Shown here: in pieces, positions 44,313 through 57,768 of the stretch
Position numbering within the stretch: the first letter of the stretch is position 1
How the letters are laid out: each line of letters starts with the position of its first letter
Assembly: GCA_009823505.1 (NCBI GenBank)
Contig: VZQC01011955.1
Span: 35,146 to 99,145 of the forward strand
Reading direction: 5' to 3'
Origin: Rhizomys pruinosus
Taxonomy: Eukaryota; Chordata; Mammalia; Rodentia; Spalacidae
Length of the DNA: 64,000 bases
Program-made: the position numbers and the translations under genes
Notes under the pieces: generated by a model
Database searches by the model: none
The model's input: only the letters and a program-made list of their open reading frames with translations
Told to the model about the DNA's origin: nothing

Positions 44313-44589
44313 ATTTATATGGCTGGCTCAGTGTTTGGGGATGGATTAGCAAAAGGTAGTCAGAAACTGCAAAGGGTGAAATAAGAACAAGGCAGAGTAG
44401 CTGAAGCGTCCTGCGAGGGCAGCAGTGGAATCGCAGCTACCTGATCAGTGACGGGAGCACAATACTCTAATGTGTATTCTGTTAAACTACTGAACACAAA
44501 GAGGTGTGGGAATGTACATGCACAGGTTGGGAGGGGTATGGAGAAGCAAATAATCATTTGGGGGGGTGCGTTTATTTATTATAAAAAAT

Positions 44590-44811
44590 ATTTTATAAAA
44601 AAATATTTTATTTATTTTTTACTTTAAGTGTATTGAGTATATTGCCTGCATCCATGTTATAGAAAGCCTATGGAGGTCAGAAGAGGGTGTTGATCCTTTG
44701 GGAATGGATTTCGGTACAGTTATTATCTGCCATGTGGGTGCTGGAATCTGAAACTGGGTCCTCTGCAAGAGCAGCCAGTGCTCTTAACCACCCAGCCATC
44801 TCTCCAGTCCC
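44590..44811 (-). mobile_element. B2/B3-type SINE
   Basis: Older antisense element ending ccatctctccagtccc. Confidence 0.85.
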
Positions 44812-45154
44812 AGATATTAATATTTAGCAATGTTCTGTTTAACTGGAATATTATTTCATGCCTAAAACTATCTGATTAAAAAAAATCAGACACCTCATTA
44901 GATTTAACCTGCTCTTCTTAAGCTAAGGAATATTTTTAAATAGAAAACCATGAATTTAAAACAGTTTAGTATAGTATACTATATATTTATACAAACTGAT
45001 CTCTTTATAGGAAAATTAACTGAAAGCTTGGCCCACTAAAAGGCAAGAGCTAATAACCTATTGACAAAAATACTCACCATGCAATAAATGTTAATATTAG
45101 ACACCTCTTAATGCAAAGACAATATGAAATTCTCAAATATAAAAAATATTTTAA
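44812..45154. other. AT-rich single-copy DNA
   Basis: Nothing recognised beyond AT-rich composition and a short ATTA repeat just to the right (45170-45197). Confidence 0.5.
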
Positions 45155-45197
45155 ATAAAAAATATTTTTAATTAATTAATTAATTAATTAATTAATT

Positions 45198-45489
45198 TTT
45201 TTTGGTCTTTTCGAGACAGGGTCTCCCTGTAGCCCCAGCTGTCCTGGAACTCACTCTGTAGACCAGGCTGGCCTTGAACTCACAAAGATCCGCCTATGAC
45301 TGTACTGTCTGCATGTAGGTTGGTGCACCTGTGTTGTGCAATGCTGCGGAGGTCAGAAGAGAACATTGGATTCCCCTGGAACTGGAGTTAAAGACGGTTT
45401 TTAGCCACCATGTGGGTGCTGGGAATTGAACCCAGGTCCTCTGCAAGAGCAGTCGGTGCTCTTAACCACTGGGCCATCTCTCCAGCCCC
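45198..45489 (-). mobile_element. Chimeric B2/B1 SINE
   Basis: Antisense B1 3' half (45198-45295, up to gatccgcct) joined without any A tail to an antisense B2 body (45296-45489). ataaaaaatattttt at 45155 and a near match at 45490 flank the whole composite. Confidence 0.8.
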
Positions 45490-45708
45490 ATAAAAAATAT
45501 ATTTTGGAAAAGAAAAGAAATATTAGACACTTCTTAGCTGATGGCAATCTCCTACTACAGAACAAGTAACAAAATGCATTTCTTGGTTTGTTTTTTCATA
45601 AGACCTAGGGTCTTGATCAGGTTTGCAAGTAAAGAATTAAAAGTTAGGAGAAAAAAATTCTCAGACAGCAGAATGCAACAGGTAACTTTATTAAAAGTGA
45701 AGAAACAA

Positions 45709-45870
45709 GGGGCTGGAGAGATGGCTTAGTGGTTGAGAGCACTGGCAGATGACTAGGAATCGATTTCTAACATCCATCTGCTGGCCAACAACTGGGTATG
45801 ACCCCAGTTCTGGGGGCTCTGATGCCTTCTCCAGGGTCTGTCTCACTAGTGGTGAAAACACTCATACCTA
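45709..45870 (+). mobile_element. B2/B3 SINE, degraded
   Basis: Clear head (ggggctggagagatggctta) with a decayed and deleted body. Confidence 0.7.
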
Positions 45871-46390
45871 TGGCCTTTTGTCTTTGGTGTTCGGAGGCAG
45901 GTCCTCTCTCCTAATTTTGAATGGGTCAACTAAAGAGGAGAGAGCCCCTAGGTCCCTGCTCCAAGCTGAGTGAGCCCTGGCCAGTCTGGCTTTGGTCTTA
46001 TCTAAGCTGGTCTGGTTCCGTCAGCTGGAAAAGGGCCCTGTTGGCTAGGGGGTGAGCTCCCAGGCCTTTGTCTCAGAGCAAGCAGCAGCAGGAAGTGTGC
46101 CATTTTTACTGCTCACTGGTGGCCCTGCCTGCTTATCATCGATGCAGCCTTACAGTCATCCTCTGCTACCCAGAACGAGGATTTCCTGTTCATCCAGCCT
46201 GGAGTGCAGTCATCACGGTTCATATAGGCCATTGCATTCCCTACCTATAATCCCTTTTTTAACTCAGTAAGGCCCATGATGTCCTCCCAGTCTGTCCCTG
46301 CTCCACATCCCCATTTAGGAGTTAGGCTTCAAGACATCGTTAGTCATCTCAAATTATGTGCAGCTCTTCATGGAAAAAAGGTGGTTTTCT
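45871..46390. other. Single-copy DNA, no gene recognised
   Basis: Short overlapping open frames only. Confidence 0.5.
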
Positions 46391-46391
46391 C

Positions 46392-46530
46392 TGAAGGGGT
46401 GGTGGCACTCACCTTTAATCCCAGCACTCCGGAGACAGAGGCAGGCAGATCTCTGTGAGATGAAGGTCAGCCTGGTCTATGTATCAAGGCCAGTCAGGGC
46501 TACATAGTAAGACCCTGTCTCAAAAAACCA
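46392..46530 (+). mobile_element. Old B1 SINE
   Basis: Diverged sense B1 with the cctttaatcccagcactccg core. Confidence 0.8.
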
Positions 46531-46744
46531 GAAAGAAATAGAGTCTTGCATTGATTTGCCAGTTTTGTAACTTAGAAAAGGCATTATCTTCTTTAGTATG
46601 CATACCACGGGCTGATTGCGTAACAACCCAAAAATCCGTTCCATTACCTGAGTGTTGCAGCACTCTCAAGCAGAACAGCTATTCTCATTCTCATCCCTTA
46701 CTTAGCCTTTTACATTTGCTTAACGTATAAATTTCTATGTGTTT

Positions 46745-46900
46745 AGCCGGGCGTGGCGGCGCACGCCTTTAATCCTAGTACTTGGGAGGCAGAGGCAGGC
46801 AGATCTTTGTAAGTTCAAGGCCAGCCTGGTCTACAGAGTGAATTCCAGGACAGCTGGGGCTACAGGGAGACCCTGTCTCGAAAAGACCAAAAAAAAAAAA
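46745..46900 (+). mobile_element. B1 SINE
   Basis: Near-consensus sense B1. Target site duplication aaatttctatgtgtta at 46728 and 46901. Confidence 0.95.
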
Positions 46901-47019
46901 AAATTTCTATGTGTTAAAAATCATAGTTTTGTAAGTTTGCCAAGGCACGATATGTCAGATTATTTGAATAAAATTGCTTTTTGAGATAATGGTGCTCACA
47001 AAACATTTTGAGAAATTTT

Positions 47020-47232
47020 TCATTTATTTTTATTTTATGTGTATGAATATTTTGCTTGTGTGTATGTAAGTGCACCATGTGCCACAGTGCTTGTGGAGAC
47101 CAGAAGAGGTTGGACCTGCTGGAACTGGAGTTATGGATGGTTGTTAGCTGCCACATGGGTGCTGGGAACTGAACCATGTCTTCTGCAAGAGCAGCCAGAG
47201 CTCTTAACTGGTGAGCCATCTCTTCATCTCCC
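47020..47232 (-). mobile_element. B3-type SINE
   Basis: Antisense element ending gagccatctcttcatctccc. Confidence 0.82.
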
Positions 47233-47450
47233 CCCTCATTTGAATCATATGTACCTTATGCTAATTTTCACTCCAAAAATATCATTTAAGTACCAGATCA
47301 AAACACTAATTTTCAGCAGAGCAAATTATTTTATACAAATTAATGCTATTTGAAATCATACAAATTTATCCTTTGAAAGTGAGTTCCTCATGCACAGCAT
47401 TCTGTGTTCACGGTGGTAGAGGAACTTCATGGACATAAAAGGGCCCTGCT

Positions 47451-47470
47451 GGGTTTGGGTTTGGGTTTGG
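47451..47470 (+). repeat. (TTTGGG)3 G-rich run
   Basis: gggtttgggtttgggtttgg: three GGG tracts plus GG. Confidence 0.9.
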
Positions 47471-47523
47471 TCCACAGCCAGGAATAGTTCCAGTGTCTGA
47501 AAAGCTTTAAGATTGTGTCTCTC

Positions 47524-47678
47524 TTTTTTTTTTTAGTCTTTTTTAGACAGGGTCTCCCTTTAGTTCTAGCTGGCCTGGAGCTTGCTCTGTAGACCAGGCT
47601 GGCCTTGAACTCGAAGAGATCCGCCTGCCTCTGCCTCCTGAGTGCTGGGATTAAAGGCGTGTACCACCATGCCTGGCA
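47524..47678 (-). mobile_element. B1 SINE
   Basis: Antisense B1. Target site duplication aagattgtgtct and aagattatatcc. Confidence 0.9.
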
Positions 47679-47922
47679 AGATTATATCCTAAGGAATCTC
47701 AATATCAATTTCTTTTCAGTACTTAAAAAAGCACCTGTTAATTGTTCACATAAACACCAGAATCTTTAAAATCAGTCATGCTGAGCCAGGCTAATCTCAG
47801 GTGATCCCTTAGGTTTAGAAGCCCTGTATCTTTTTGTTTTGTTCAACAGTTACATAGCCTCACTCCAAACCACTGAAAAAAAAAATCTACCCAAAAGAAC
47901 TGTATTTAAAAATAACAAATAA

Positions 47923-48091
47923 AGCTGGGTGTGGTGGCACATGCCTTTAATCTCAACACTCAGAAGGCCTAAGCCGGTGGATCTCTGTGAGTTCAAGGCC
48001 AGCCTGGTCCTTATAGTAAGTTCCACACCAGCTGGGGGCTACAGGGAGACCCTGTCTCAAACAAGACCAAACAACAGCAACAACAATAACC
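47923..48091 (+). mobile_element. B1 SINE, diverged
   Basis: Sense B1 with a CAA-rich tail. Confidence 0.85.
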
Positions 48092-49910
<1,819 letters not shown>

Positions 49911-49911
49911 G

Positions 49912-49951
<40 letters not shown>

Positions 49952-50240
49952 CTGTGGTGCACACACATGAGTGCATGCACACCTGTGTACATTCAGGCCA
50001 GAGTAGGACTTTGGCTCTCTTCTCTGTTGTCTTGAGATCAGATCTGTCACTGAATCGGAATCTCACTCAGCTAGGTCGGCTGGACAGTGAGCTCTTGGAA
50101 TTTACCAGTTCACCCTCTAGTGCTGGGGTTATGGGCAAGCACAGCCGTGCTTGGCTGTCTACCTGGGTGCCGAGGATTTGAACTCATGACCTCACGTTAT
50201 ACAGTAGATGCTCTTACCCATTGTACCATCTCTCCAGCCT
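49911..50240 (-). mobile_element. B4-type composite SINE with (TG)n tail
   Basis: Antisense: (TG)n at 49913-49947, then a B1-like middle (gatctgtcactgaatcggaa) and ttgtaccatctctccagcc head. Confidence 0.72.
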
Positions 50241-50686
50241 TTTCTTGTCCAATTTTAAAGGTTTTCCAGCTCACTGAGGCATGTATGAGCCATACTGAGT
50301 CCATGGTGTATAATACCATCACTATTGTCCCAAATATATAGAATTTCTGGTCACAGAGACTCCATAATCATTGTCTGCTAACCAAATGAAGTACTTTCAT
50401 TTCCAAAAGCATTTTGTAACCATTACAGAAATAGCAGATTTTAGGTAAGAATCACTAATGGCTGCTTACATCATTGGGAGATTCATTTCAGGGAACAGAT
50501 ATTCACATAAGACCTACCATCACAGGCCCTTTATTGAGGACAAAGAGAAAAGGGTGCTTATGAAATGGGTAAGTCAGCCAGATACTGATGTAAACAAGTC
50601 ATCAAATATGACATTACCAATAATGGGACAAGTTATGCGTAATTTGCCTCCTGCTGTGATCCAATAGAACACAGCATTGCTTATGT
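50241..50686. other. Single-copy DNA, no feature seen
   Basis: No repeat or exon recognised. Confidence 0.5.
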
Positions 50687-50890
50687 AGCATTGGGGGCCA
50701 GAGGGAGGGCTCAGCCCATAAAGGTGTTTACTGCCAAGCCTGTCAGTCTGAGTTTGATTTCCAGAACTCACACTAGAAGGAGAGAACTGATTCCCACCAG
50801 TTGTCCTGTGACCTCTACATGCGTACTATAACATGCTCACATGCTCATGTATAAACACACACACACACACAATCAATAAATGCAAAAACA
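50687..50890 (+). mobile_element. tRNA-derived rodent SINE (B4/RSINE-related)
   Basis: Sense copy of the family at 38112-38308: ctgccaagcctgtcagtctg, gttgtcctgtgacctctaca and a CA-rich tail. Confidence 0.68.
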
Positions 50891-51269
50891 TCGTGTCCTG
50901 TGGTTTGGATCTTAAAGGCTTGGTCACTAGCTTGTGGAGCTGGTATGGGGTGTGGCATCTTAAAAGCCACGTAAGTACTAGAGAGAGTTGGCCAGTTTGT
51001 GGGAGGGGCCTGTGGTCCCTTCAGTGCTTTCCTGTTGCTCCCTTGTCATCCTGATGCAACTGGCTTTGCTCCACTATGTGCCTTCTGCCCTGATACTCTG
51101 TTTCACCAAGTAGGGCCAACTTACCACGGACTGAAAACTTGGAAGCTGTCCTCCTCTTCACTTGGTTTTCTCACTTTGTCACAGTGACGGAGAACTGCCT
51201 AACACGGTGTAAATTTATTAACAGTTACGTAGATAAATGTTGAAAGGCTTTTCCCCATGCTAAGAGGCC

Positions 51270-51700
51270 AGATCAGACTGGATTAGCAAAAATATAAAAG
51301 CAGGTTTATTAGGAGTAGCTTACCATGCAGGACCCCAGACCAAGGCCTTTTCTAGTCCTGGGCAGGGGAAGGGATGACTTGTCAGCCGGGGATTGGACCG
51401 CCTAGCTGATGTGTCATGGGCCCACTGGGAAGGGGAGGGGAGATGATGTGTCAGCCAAGAGTTGGTCGGCCTAACGATTAGGAACTGGTTTGCTCCTATA
51501 TAAGGGCGTGGGGTGATGGGTTGGTTTCAGGGTGGTGGGTGACATCTGGGGAACAGGCTGCACCAGTCTCCAGAAACTCGGACTTTGGCACTACCAGGGG
51601 TGGACTCTGGAGTTTCCGGAGTGGGCGGGGCCAGGCCTATTGGGGACAGACTGGGGAGCCAGGGAGCTGTCCAGACAAACGAATGTCTTTTAATTTCAGG
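51270..51700 (-). mobile_element. LTR-like element (tentative)
   Basis: On the minus strand a TATATAG-type box (about 51495-51508) lies about 190 bp upstream of an AATAAA signal (about 51306-51312), as in an LTR U3-R. A degenerate repeat (gatgacttgtcagcc, gatgatgtgtcagcc) lies between. No retroviral coding sequence seen. Confidence 0.3.
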
Positions 51701-51829
51701 AGGTAGTTGTTCAAATATTTCTGGGGAAAAATGCATTACGTGACTATCTTTTTCTATGTGTTAAGAGCAAAGCATGCAGAAGAAAAGATATAATTAAGTC
51801 AAAAAGGTCTGTTCATCCCAGATAGGGAA

Positions 51830-52260
51830 GAAAGACAGACCCAGGACACCACCAACATCCAACTTGTTGAGCCAATGGGCTTTATTGGCGTTGCAGGAAT
51901 ATGGGTGAGGGGTTATTGACAGGAGCAGAAATGACTCCAAGACAGCTGCATCAACAAAGTCCATCCCAGCATGGGTGACAGCTCGCAAAAGCAGGAAGCC
52001 TGGAGCTCAGTGCACACCTGCAGAAAGCTCAGCAGGCTGGTGAGTGTTCTTTCTAGGCAGCTCAGCTGGTCTTCGAGCATTCTGGGCAGTTTGCCTTCCT
52101 GCAGTCCTTAGAGCTGATATATATTTGGGGAGGGAGGGACCTAGTGAACTGGCCATTTCAGGGACTTCCTGAAGCTACTGAGTTGTTTACTTCTGAAACT
52201 TGAGCTTCCTTGAAGGATGTGCTGTTTCACCTCCTCTCCCAACAACCTGTTGTTTACCTC
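51830..52260 (-). mobile_element. Rodent interspersed repeat (tentative)
   Basis: Contains gggctttattggcgttgc (AATAAA on the minus strand), atcccagcatgggtgacagc and ggcagctcagctggtctt, which I associate with a widespread rodent LTR-like repeat. Family not named. Confidence 0.4.
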
Positions 52261-52755
52261 TCTTCTGAAGGGCCCTCTGTTTATCTCCCTTATCTCCCAT
52301 TCTGTGTTTTACCTCCAAGATGGAAGGTTTCATCTTAAATTGCTACTCGGCAGCTTGACAGACCTAAGAAGCAGGAAGCTCAGTAGAAGAATTGCTTCCA
52401 TGGGGTTGGTGCGTGGCTATGACTGTGAGGCACGTTCTTGACTGCTAAATGTGTGGGAGGCCAGCACACTGTAGGTACTGGGCCTGAGCAGAATGGCCTG
52501 GGCTGGATAAGGAGGGTAGCTGATCTTGAGGCAGAAACCCAAGCCTGAATCCCAATCTACAGCAGCTCCAAAGGGCCGGCCATCCCAACTCCAGGTCCCT
52601 GCAGGCCCCTCCAGCCTCCAACGCTGTGTGTCAGCCAGGCTCCTCCATGCCCAGACCTGCTCCTCTTATTCCCTCGCACGCACTCCTGAAAACCCTTCTG
52701 ATAAACCTCCTGCCCTCAGATCACCCCCTCAGAATCTGCTTCCTATAGAACCTGC
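52261..52755. other. Single-copy or unrecognised DNA
   Basis: A 101-codon frame at 52526-52831 is proline/serine-rich with no family resemblance. Confidence 0.45.
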
Positions 52756-52756
52756 T

Positions 52757-52830
52757 CAGGGCTTGGGATACAGCTCAAAGGTCCACACTTTCCTAGCATG
52801 GAGAATACCTTGGATTCCATCCCTGGCATG
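52757..52830 (+). mobile_element. ID SINE
   Basis: Diverged sense ID core: gggcttgggatacagctcaa ... cttggattccatccctggca. Confidence 0.7.
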
Positions 52831-53395
52831 AAACATAACACAACTACCTGCCCTACAGTGCTGTGCATTTGTAGGGCTCCAGCCTGATCTGACACTGCAG
52901 TCTTGGTTGTAATGGGCATTTTTCTCACCAGGTGACCTAGTCACACATTCCAAGTCCTACAGGTTAAGCAAAGTCATTAACATCGTCAGCTGAGCCTTTC
53001 TGTGTTATGCTGGAAATGTTTCTTAACTGATATTTGACAAGTTACTAGGTACATTCTGGTTGACTGCCTTATAAACACTTTTCTTCTGCCCTGGAGTGTA
53101 GGGACTCTTCCAAGGTACTCTTCTGCCCACAAACTACCAATAAATTGTACTTTGGGCAATTCTGAGTTTGCCTCTTTCTGCCATCCCTGGATACTTGCTT
53201 TTGCTGATTGGTGCTCATATACTGGACGTAGATTTTTCTATAACATCAACCGAATGAATTTGGTGCCACAAACACATGCTTGAAAAGAGCAGTAAAGATC
53301 AGATAGCTGTAATCATAGTGATTTTGTGTAAAGCTCTGGTACAATCTGGGGACAAGAAATAATAATCCCCAACCTTCCCCCCAAATTACTTTTCT
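52831..53395. other. Single-copy DNA, no feature seen
   Basis: No repeat or exon recognised. Confidence 0.5.
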
Positions 53396-53396
53396 T

Positions 53397-53672
53397 TGTG
53401 TGTGTGGTGTGCATGTATGTAGGTACACGTGTGTATAGGTGCATGTGCACGTGTGTGTATGAGTGTGAAGGCCAGAGGTCGATATCTGATGTGTTCCTTG
53501 ATCATAGTCCAGTTTATTTATTGAGGCCAGATCTCTCGCTGAATCTGGAGCTTGCCAGTTCTTGCTGGTCTGAGCATCAGGATTTATGAAGGTTATCTTC
53601 ATAAATCTCCACTCTGGTCCTTAAGCTTGCGTGATAGGTGCTTCATTCACTGAGCCATCCTCTCAATCCCAT
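53397..53672 (-). mobile_element. B4-type composite SINE
   Basis: Antisense: GT-rich tail, gccagatctctcgctgaatc and tcactgagccatcctctcaa head. Confidence 0.7.
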
Positions 53673-53744
53673 AAGAAGATATTTTCCCTCTAATTATAAG
53701 CTAGTCTTATTTCCTATTCTAGTTCTACATAGTTTCAAATGAAA

Positions 53745-53962
53745 AAAATGGTTTTTGAGCTAGAGTCTCAGATAGCCCCGGCTGGCTTGGAATCCCATCG
53801 AGGGTGACCTTGAATTTCTACTGCTCCCACTTTACCTGCCGAGTTCTGGAATTAGGGGTGCGAACCACCACATCTGTGTTTTTATGTGGTGCTGAAGATG
53901 GATCCAGGACGTCATGGATGCAGTTAAGCCTTTTACCCCAGACGAGATACATCCCTGGCCCC
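53745..53962 (-). mobile_element. B1/ID composite SINE (B4 or ID_B1 type)
   Basis: Antisense B1-like part (agctagagtctcagatagcc) followed by an antisense ID-like part (gtggtgctgaagatggatcc ... gatacatccctggcccc). Confidence 0.65.
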
Positions 53963-54008
53963 AGACTGAAATTTTTTGTTAAAGTCTTTGGGCTAAATTT
54001 TACATTAG

Positions 54009-54102
54009 TTTTTTTTTTTTTCTTCTTTTCTTGGCAGGAAAGATAAAGCCTGAGGCCTCCCAAGTGCTAGGATTAAAGGCATGTGCCACCACGCCCGGCT
54101 TG
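54009..54102 (-). mobile_element. B1 fragment
   Basis: Poly(T), unrelated filler, then only the B1 head (caagtgctaggattaaaggc ... cacgcccggc). The middle of the element is missing. Confidence 0.65.
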
Positions 54103-54117
54103 AGCTGAAATAATTTT

Positions 54118-54425
54118 TAAAATTATGATAAATGAACATAAAGTGTGTCATGTTGTCACTTAAATGCACAGTTCTGTTGTGTTAAGTACACCTGTAGTGT
54201 TATATACCCATCGTCTTGTAAAACTGAAGCTGTATTAAGTAGCAATTTCCCATTTCTTCCTGCCACCAGGCCCTGGGAAACACCATTCTACTTTGTTTTT
54301 GTGAAGGTGCCTATTCAGTTTGCCTCTCACAAGTGAAACCACACACTTTTGGTCCTTTCGTGATTCATTCATTTCACTTAGCAGTGTCTTTAAGGTTCAT
54401 CTATGCTGTAGGCTGTTATATGAAA
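54118..54425. mobile_element. Ancient L1M-type 3'UTR remnant
   Basis: Landmarks in order: acagttctgttgtgttaagt, cttgtaaaactgaagctgta, ccctgggaaacaccattcta and tttcacttagcagtgtcttt, as in old mammalian L1 3' sequence. Strand not assigned. Confidence 0.65.
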
Positions 54426-54611
54426 TGATTTTTTTTTCTCTTTCCAGCTTGCTGTTGATCTGAAACGTCCAGACCACTGAGGGTTGGAAGCATTGGAGAT
54501 AAGATGATTCAGCTTTGGAACCAGGGCCCAGGATGAATCTGAAGAGCTCACTTTTCTCTTGGGGTCATGCCCCTTACTTTAATGCCCATGACATCTACAC
54601 TGCTAGAAGAT

Positions 54612-54823
54612 GAAGAGTTTTTATTTTATGTTAGTGTATTCCCTGCATGTAAGTATGTGCACCAGTGTTGCGCAATGACAGCAGAGGTCAGAAGAGAGTG
54701 TTGGATCCCCTGGAACTGGACTTACAGATGGTTGTTAGCCACCATGTGGGTGCTGGGAATCCAACCTGGGTCCTCTGCAAGAGCAGCCAGTGCTCTTAAC
54801 TGATGAATCATCTTCCCAGCCCC
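54612..54823 (-). mobile_element. B2/B3-type SINE
   Basis: Antisense element with a decayed head (gaatcatcttcccagcccc). Confidence 0.87.
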
Positions 54824-54965
54824 TAAGATAAAGAATTTTAAATGGGTTCTCAGGTTTACTTTGACAAGATGGCAAGGAAAATACGGAGCAACAGATGTTT
54901 ATTTAATGGAGATATGAAAATAGTCCCTTTGACTATTCAGTTCTTTTAAAAAATAGCTTATTATG

Positions 54966-55181
54966 CTGGGCATGGTGGTGCACGCCTTTAATCCTAGCAC
55001 TTGGGAGGCAGAGGCAGGCAGATCTTTGTGAGTTCAAGGCCAGCCTGGTCTACAGAGTGAGTTGCAGGACAGCTGGGACTACAGGGAGACCTGTCTCGAA
55101 AAGACCAAACAAAAAACAAAAACCAAAAACTAAAAAACAGAAAAAAAAACCAAGACAAAACAAAACAAAAAAACCCTGAGG
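54966..55181 (+). mobile_element. B1 SINE with long A-rich tail
   Basis: Near-consensus sense B1, then about 85 bp of AAAC/AAAAC tail. Target site duplication aaaaaatagcttat at 54951 and 55183. Confidence 0.93.
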
Positions 55182-55196
55182 AAAAAAATAGCTTAT

Positions 55197-55404
55197 GATT
55201 ATTCTAAGTGTGTGAATATATTGCCTACATGCATGTAAGTGCACCCATATCCTGCAATGCCTGCAGTGATCAGAAGAGAGTATTGGATCCCCTGGAACTG
55301 GAGTTATGTACAGTTGTTAGTGCCATGTGGAGGCTGGGAACCAAACCCAGGTCCTCTGCAAGAAAAACCAATGCTCTTAACTACTGAGCCATCTCTTCAG
55401 CCCC
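55197..55404 (-). mobile_element. B2/B3-type SINE
   Basis: Antisense element ending ccatctcttcagcccc. The preceding B1 inserted at its tail end. Confidence 0.87.
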
Positions 55405-55626
55405 ATGAATTTTTGACGTCCTACTAGGCTAGAGAAGGTTCTTGTCACATCCAGACAACCTCAAATGAAGAGAGTTGAGACTTCGACAGGCCTAGAATAA
55501 GAGAACAAAGACTAAAACAAACAGGAACCAGTTTATTGTACTGGTAAGGGAGTCAGAGAGAGAGATTTTTCTCAAGTAGGGCCCTGAACAAGGACAGCTT
55601 CAGACTTTTATACTCTTTTATTTTAT

Positions 55627-55836
55627 TATTTTTTTTATGTGTATGAATGTACTGTCTGCATGTAGCTTGGTGCACATGTGTCATGTAATGCTGTGGAGGT
55701 CAGAAGAGGGCATGGGATTCCTCTGGAACTGGAGTTAAAGACGATTCTTAGTCTCAATGTGGGTGCTGGGAATTGAACCTGTGTCCTCTGCAAGAGCAGT
55801 CAGTGTTCTTAACCGCTGAGCCATCTCTCCAGCCCC
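55627..55836 (-). mobile_element. B2/B3-type SINE
   Basis: Antisense. Target site duplication ctcttttatttta (55614-55626) and ctcttttattttc (55837-55849). Confidence 0.92.
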
Positions 55837-55849
55837 CTCTTTTATTTTC

Positions 55850-56607
55850 ATGTGTCTTGTAGGTAATAGAAGATGTTTTGATTGGTGTTTTGAAAAATGG
55901 TGTAAGAAGTTACAAAATGACTGGCATTCTGGGCTGGGAGACTCTCAGGGCTTGAACAGGAGACATTCAGAAATGCATGTATATATAGGTGTCGTTCGCA
56001 CATTAGGTTAAGTCCAAAGGTAGTGCTTATAATAACAGCAAACCTGCAAAAAATGGATCTTAATTCCTCCCCCAGCACATCCTATTGAAATGTTTTGGTC
56101 AGTACCTCTTGTCTAGGATCCAGGCTTCCACAGCAATTTGTCTTCAGTCGCTCTGTCTTAATAAGCTTTTGACTCGTCTAGTCTTTTCACAGATGGATTG
56201 GGAGGGTGATGTTTGGCTTCCATCTAGAATCCAAATGGAATATTTCCTCGAAAGTTCATGTGCAGAAGGCGTGGTCCTCAGCTGGTGGTCCTATTGGGAG
56301 ACTCTGGAGACTTCAGGAAGAAAGGTCCAACTGGAGGAAGGGGGTCCCTGGCGATGTGACTTTGAAGGGCTTTATGGGTCTCTGTCTCTTCTCTGTTTCT
56401 TGTCTGTTCTGAAGTCAGCAGCTTTGCTTATGTTCCCTCCTTTTAAATAATTTCTCTCCTGCATTTTGCCACATCACTGGAAAGCTTACAATCACAGGCA
56501 GAAATCCCAGCTCATAATTCTTTTAACCCCACCACCATAGTTACATTTCACCTGACAATCACATTTTTCATTAATGAATGAATAATGGATAAAAATTATG
56601 AAATGTA
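55850..56607. other. Single-copy DNA, no gene recognised
   Basis: A 121-codon frame at 56085-56450 overlaps a 68-codon frame and shows no family resemblance. Confidence 0.45.
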
Positions 56608-56608
56608 G

Positions 56609-56848
56609 GGGCTGAAGAGATAGCCTAGCAGTTAAGAGCACCGACTGCTCTTGCAGAGGACCCGGGTTCGATCCCCAGCACCCACATGGTGGCCGAGAAC
56701 TGTCTGTAACTCCAATTCCAGGAGAACTCCAGTTCCAGGGGAATCTGAGACCCTCTTCTGACCTCCGTGGCATTGCATGACATAGGTGCACAAACCTACA
56801 TGCAGACAGTACATTCATACACATACAAAAATAAATAAAATTAAAAAA
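56609..56848 (+). mobile_element. B2/B3 SINE, near full length, two 17-bp units
   Basis: Has the B box ggttcgatccc and the duplicated ccaggagaactccagtt segment. Confidence 0.93.
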
Positions 56849-56914
56849 ATATGAAATGCTTTAACATCAGAGCTGTAATCATTCTTGCGTGATAATGGAT
56901 ACAAATGCCCCTTT

Positions 56915-57142
56915 TAAATTTTTTTTAAAAATTTATTCTTGTATGTGTATGAATGTACTGTCTGCATGTAGGTTTGTGCACACATGTCATGCAATGATGC
57001 AGAGGTCAGAAGAGGGTGTCAGATTCTCCTGAAACTGGAGTCAAAGATGGTTCTCAGCTGCCATGTGGGTGCTGGGGATTGAACCCGGGTCCTCTGTGAG
57101 AGCAGTCGGCACTCTTAACCGCTAGGCTATCTCTCCAGCCCC
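56915..57142 (-). mobile_element. B2/B3-type SINE
   Basis: Antisense. Target site duplication acaaatgccccttt (56901-56914) and acaaatgccctttt (from about 57144). Confidence 0.92.
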
Positions 57143-57305
57143 AACAAATGCCCTTTTTGGTGATCTGGAATTTTTTTCCTCAGGTACATTGTTCATATTA
57201 TCATCCTGAAAAATATGACTTTACAGACTGAAGACAACTGAGAATGCTTTCTTTTTAAGAAAAAAAGAAATGGGACCATAAACATCACTATTTTCATTAT
57301 CATCT

Positions 57306-57528
57306 ATATTTTATTTTTATTTTATGTGTATGAGTGTATTTGTATGCATGTATGTAAGTGCACCTGTGTCATACAGTGCCTTCAGAGGTCAGAAGAAGGT
57401 GTTGGATTCCCCTGGAACTGGAATTATGGATAGTTGTTAGCCATCATGTGGGTGCTTGGAATCAAACCGGGTCTCTTCTCTGCAAGAGTAGCCAGTGCTC
57501 TTAACCACTGAGCCATCTTTCCAGCCCC
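57306..57528 (-). mobile_element. B2/B3-type SINE
   Basis: Antisense. Flanked by atcatctattt-type duplication (near 57299 and 57531). Confidence 0.9.
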
Positions 57529-57765
57529 ATGATCATCTATTTTTTCATCCATACACTTTCTGATAGATCACCTCTCCACTAATATTTATTGGATACGCAT
57601 TACCATATGTCATTGTCATTGTATCTTATCATATGATAGGGGTTACACAGATAACATTAACTTTTCAAATCTATTTTGAAAGCACTTTTCAAATCTATAT
57701 TGCAAGCTTTTGCAAAATCAATATAATATAAGGTAAAAATTCAGGTGGCATCAAGAAAGGTATAC
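57529..57765. other. Single-copy DNA
   Basis: Contains the local direct repeat cttttcaaatctat at about 57661 and 57686. Confidence 0.5.
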
Positions 57766-57768
57766 ATA

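Noticed and set aside
47451..47470. TTTGGG repeats as a telomere-like or G-quadruplex site
   Set aside because: Only three full G tracts and three units; too short for either claim.
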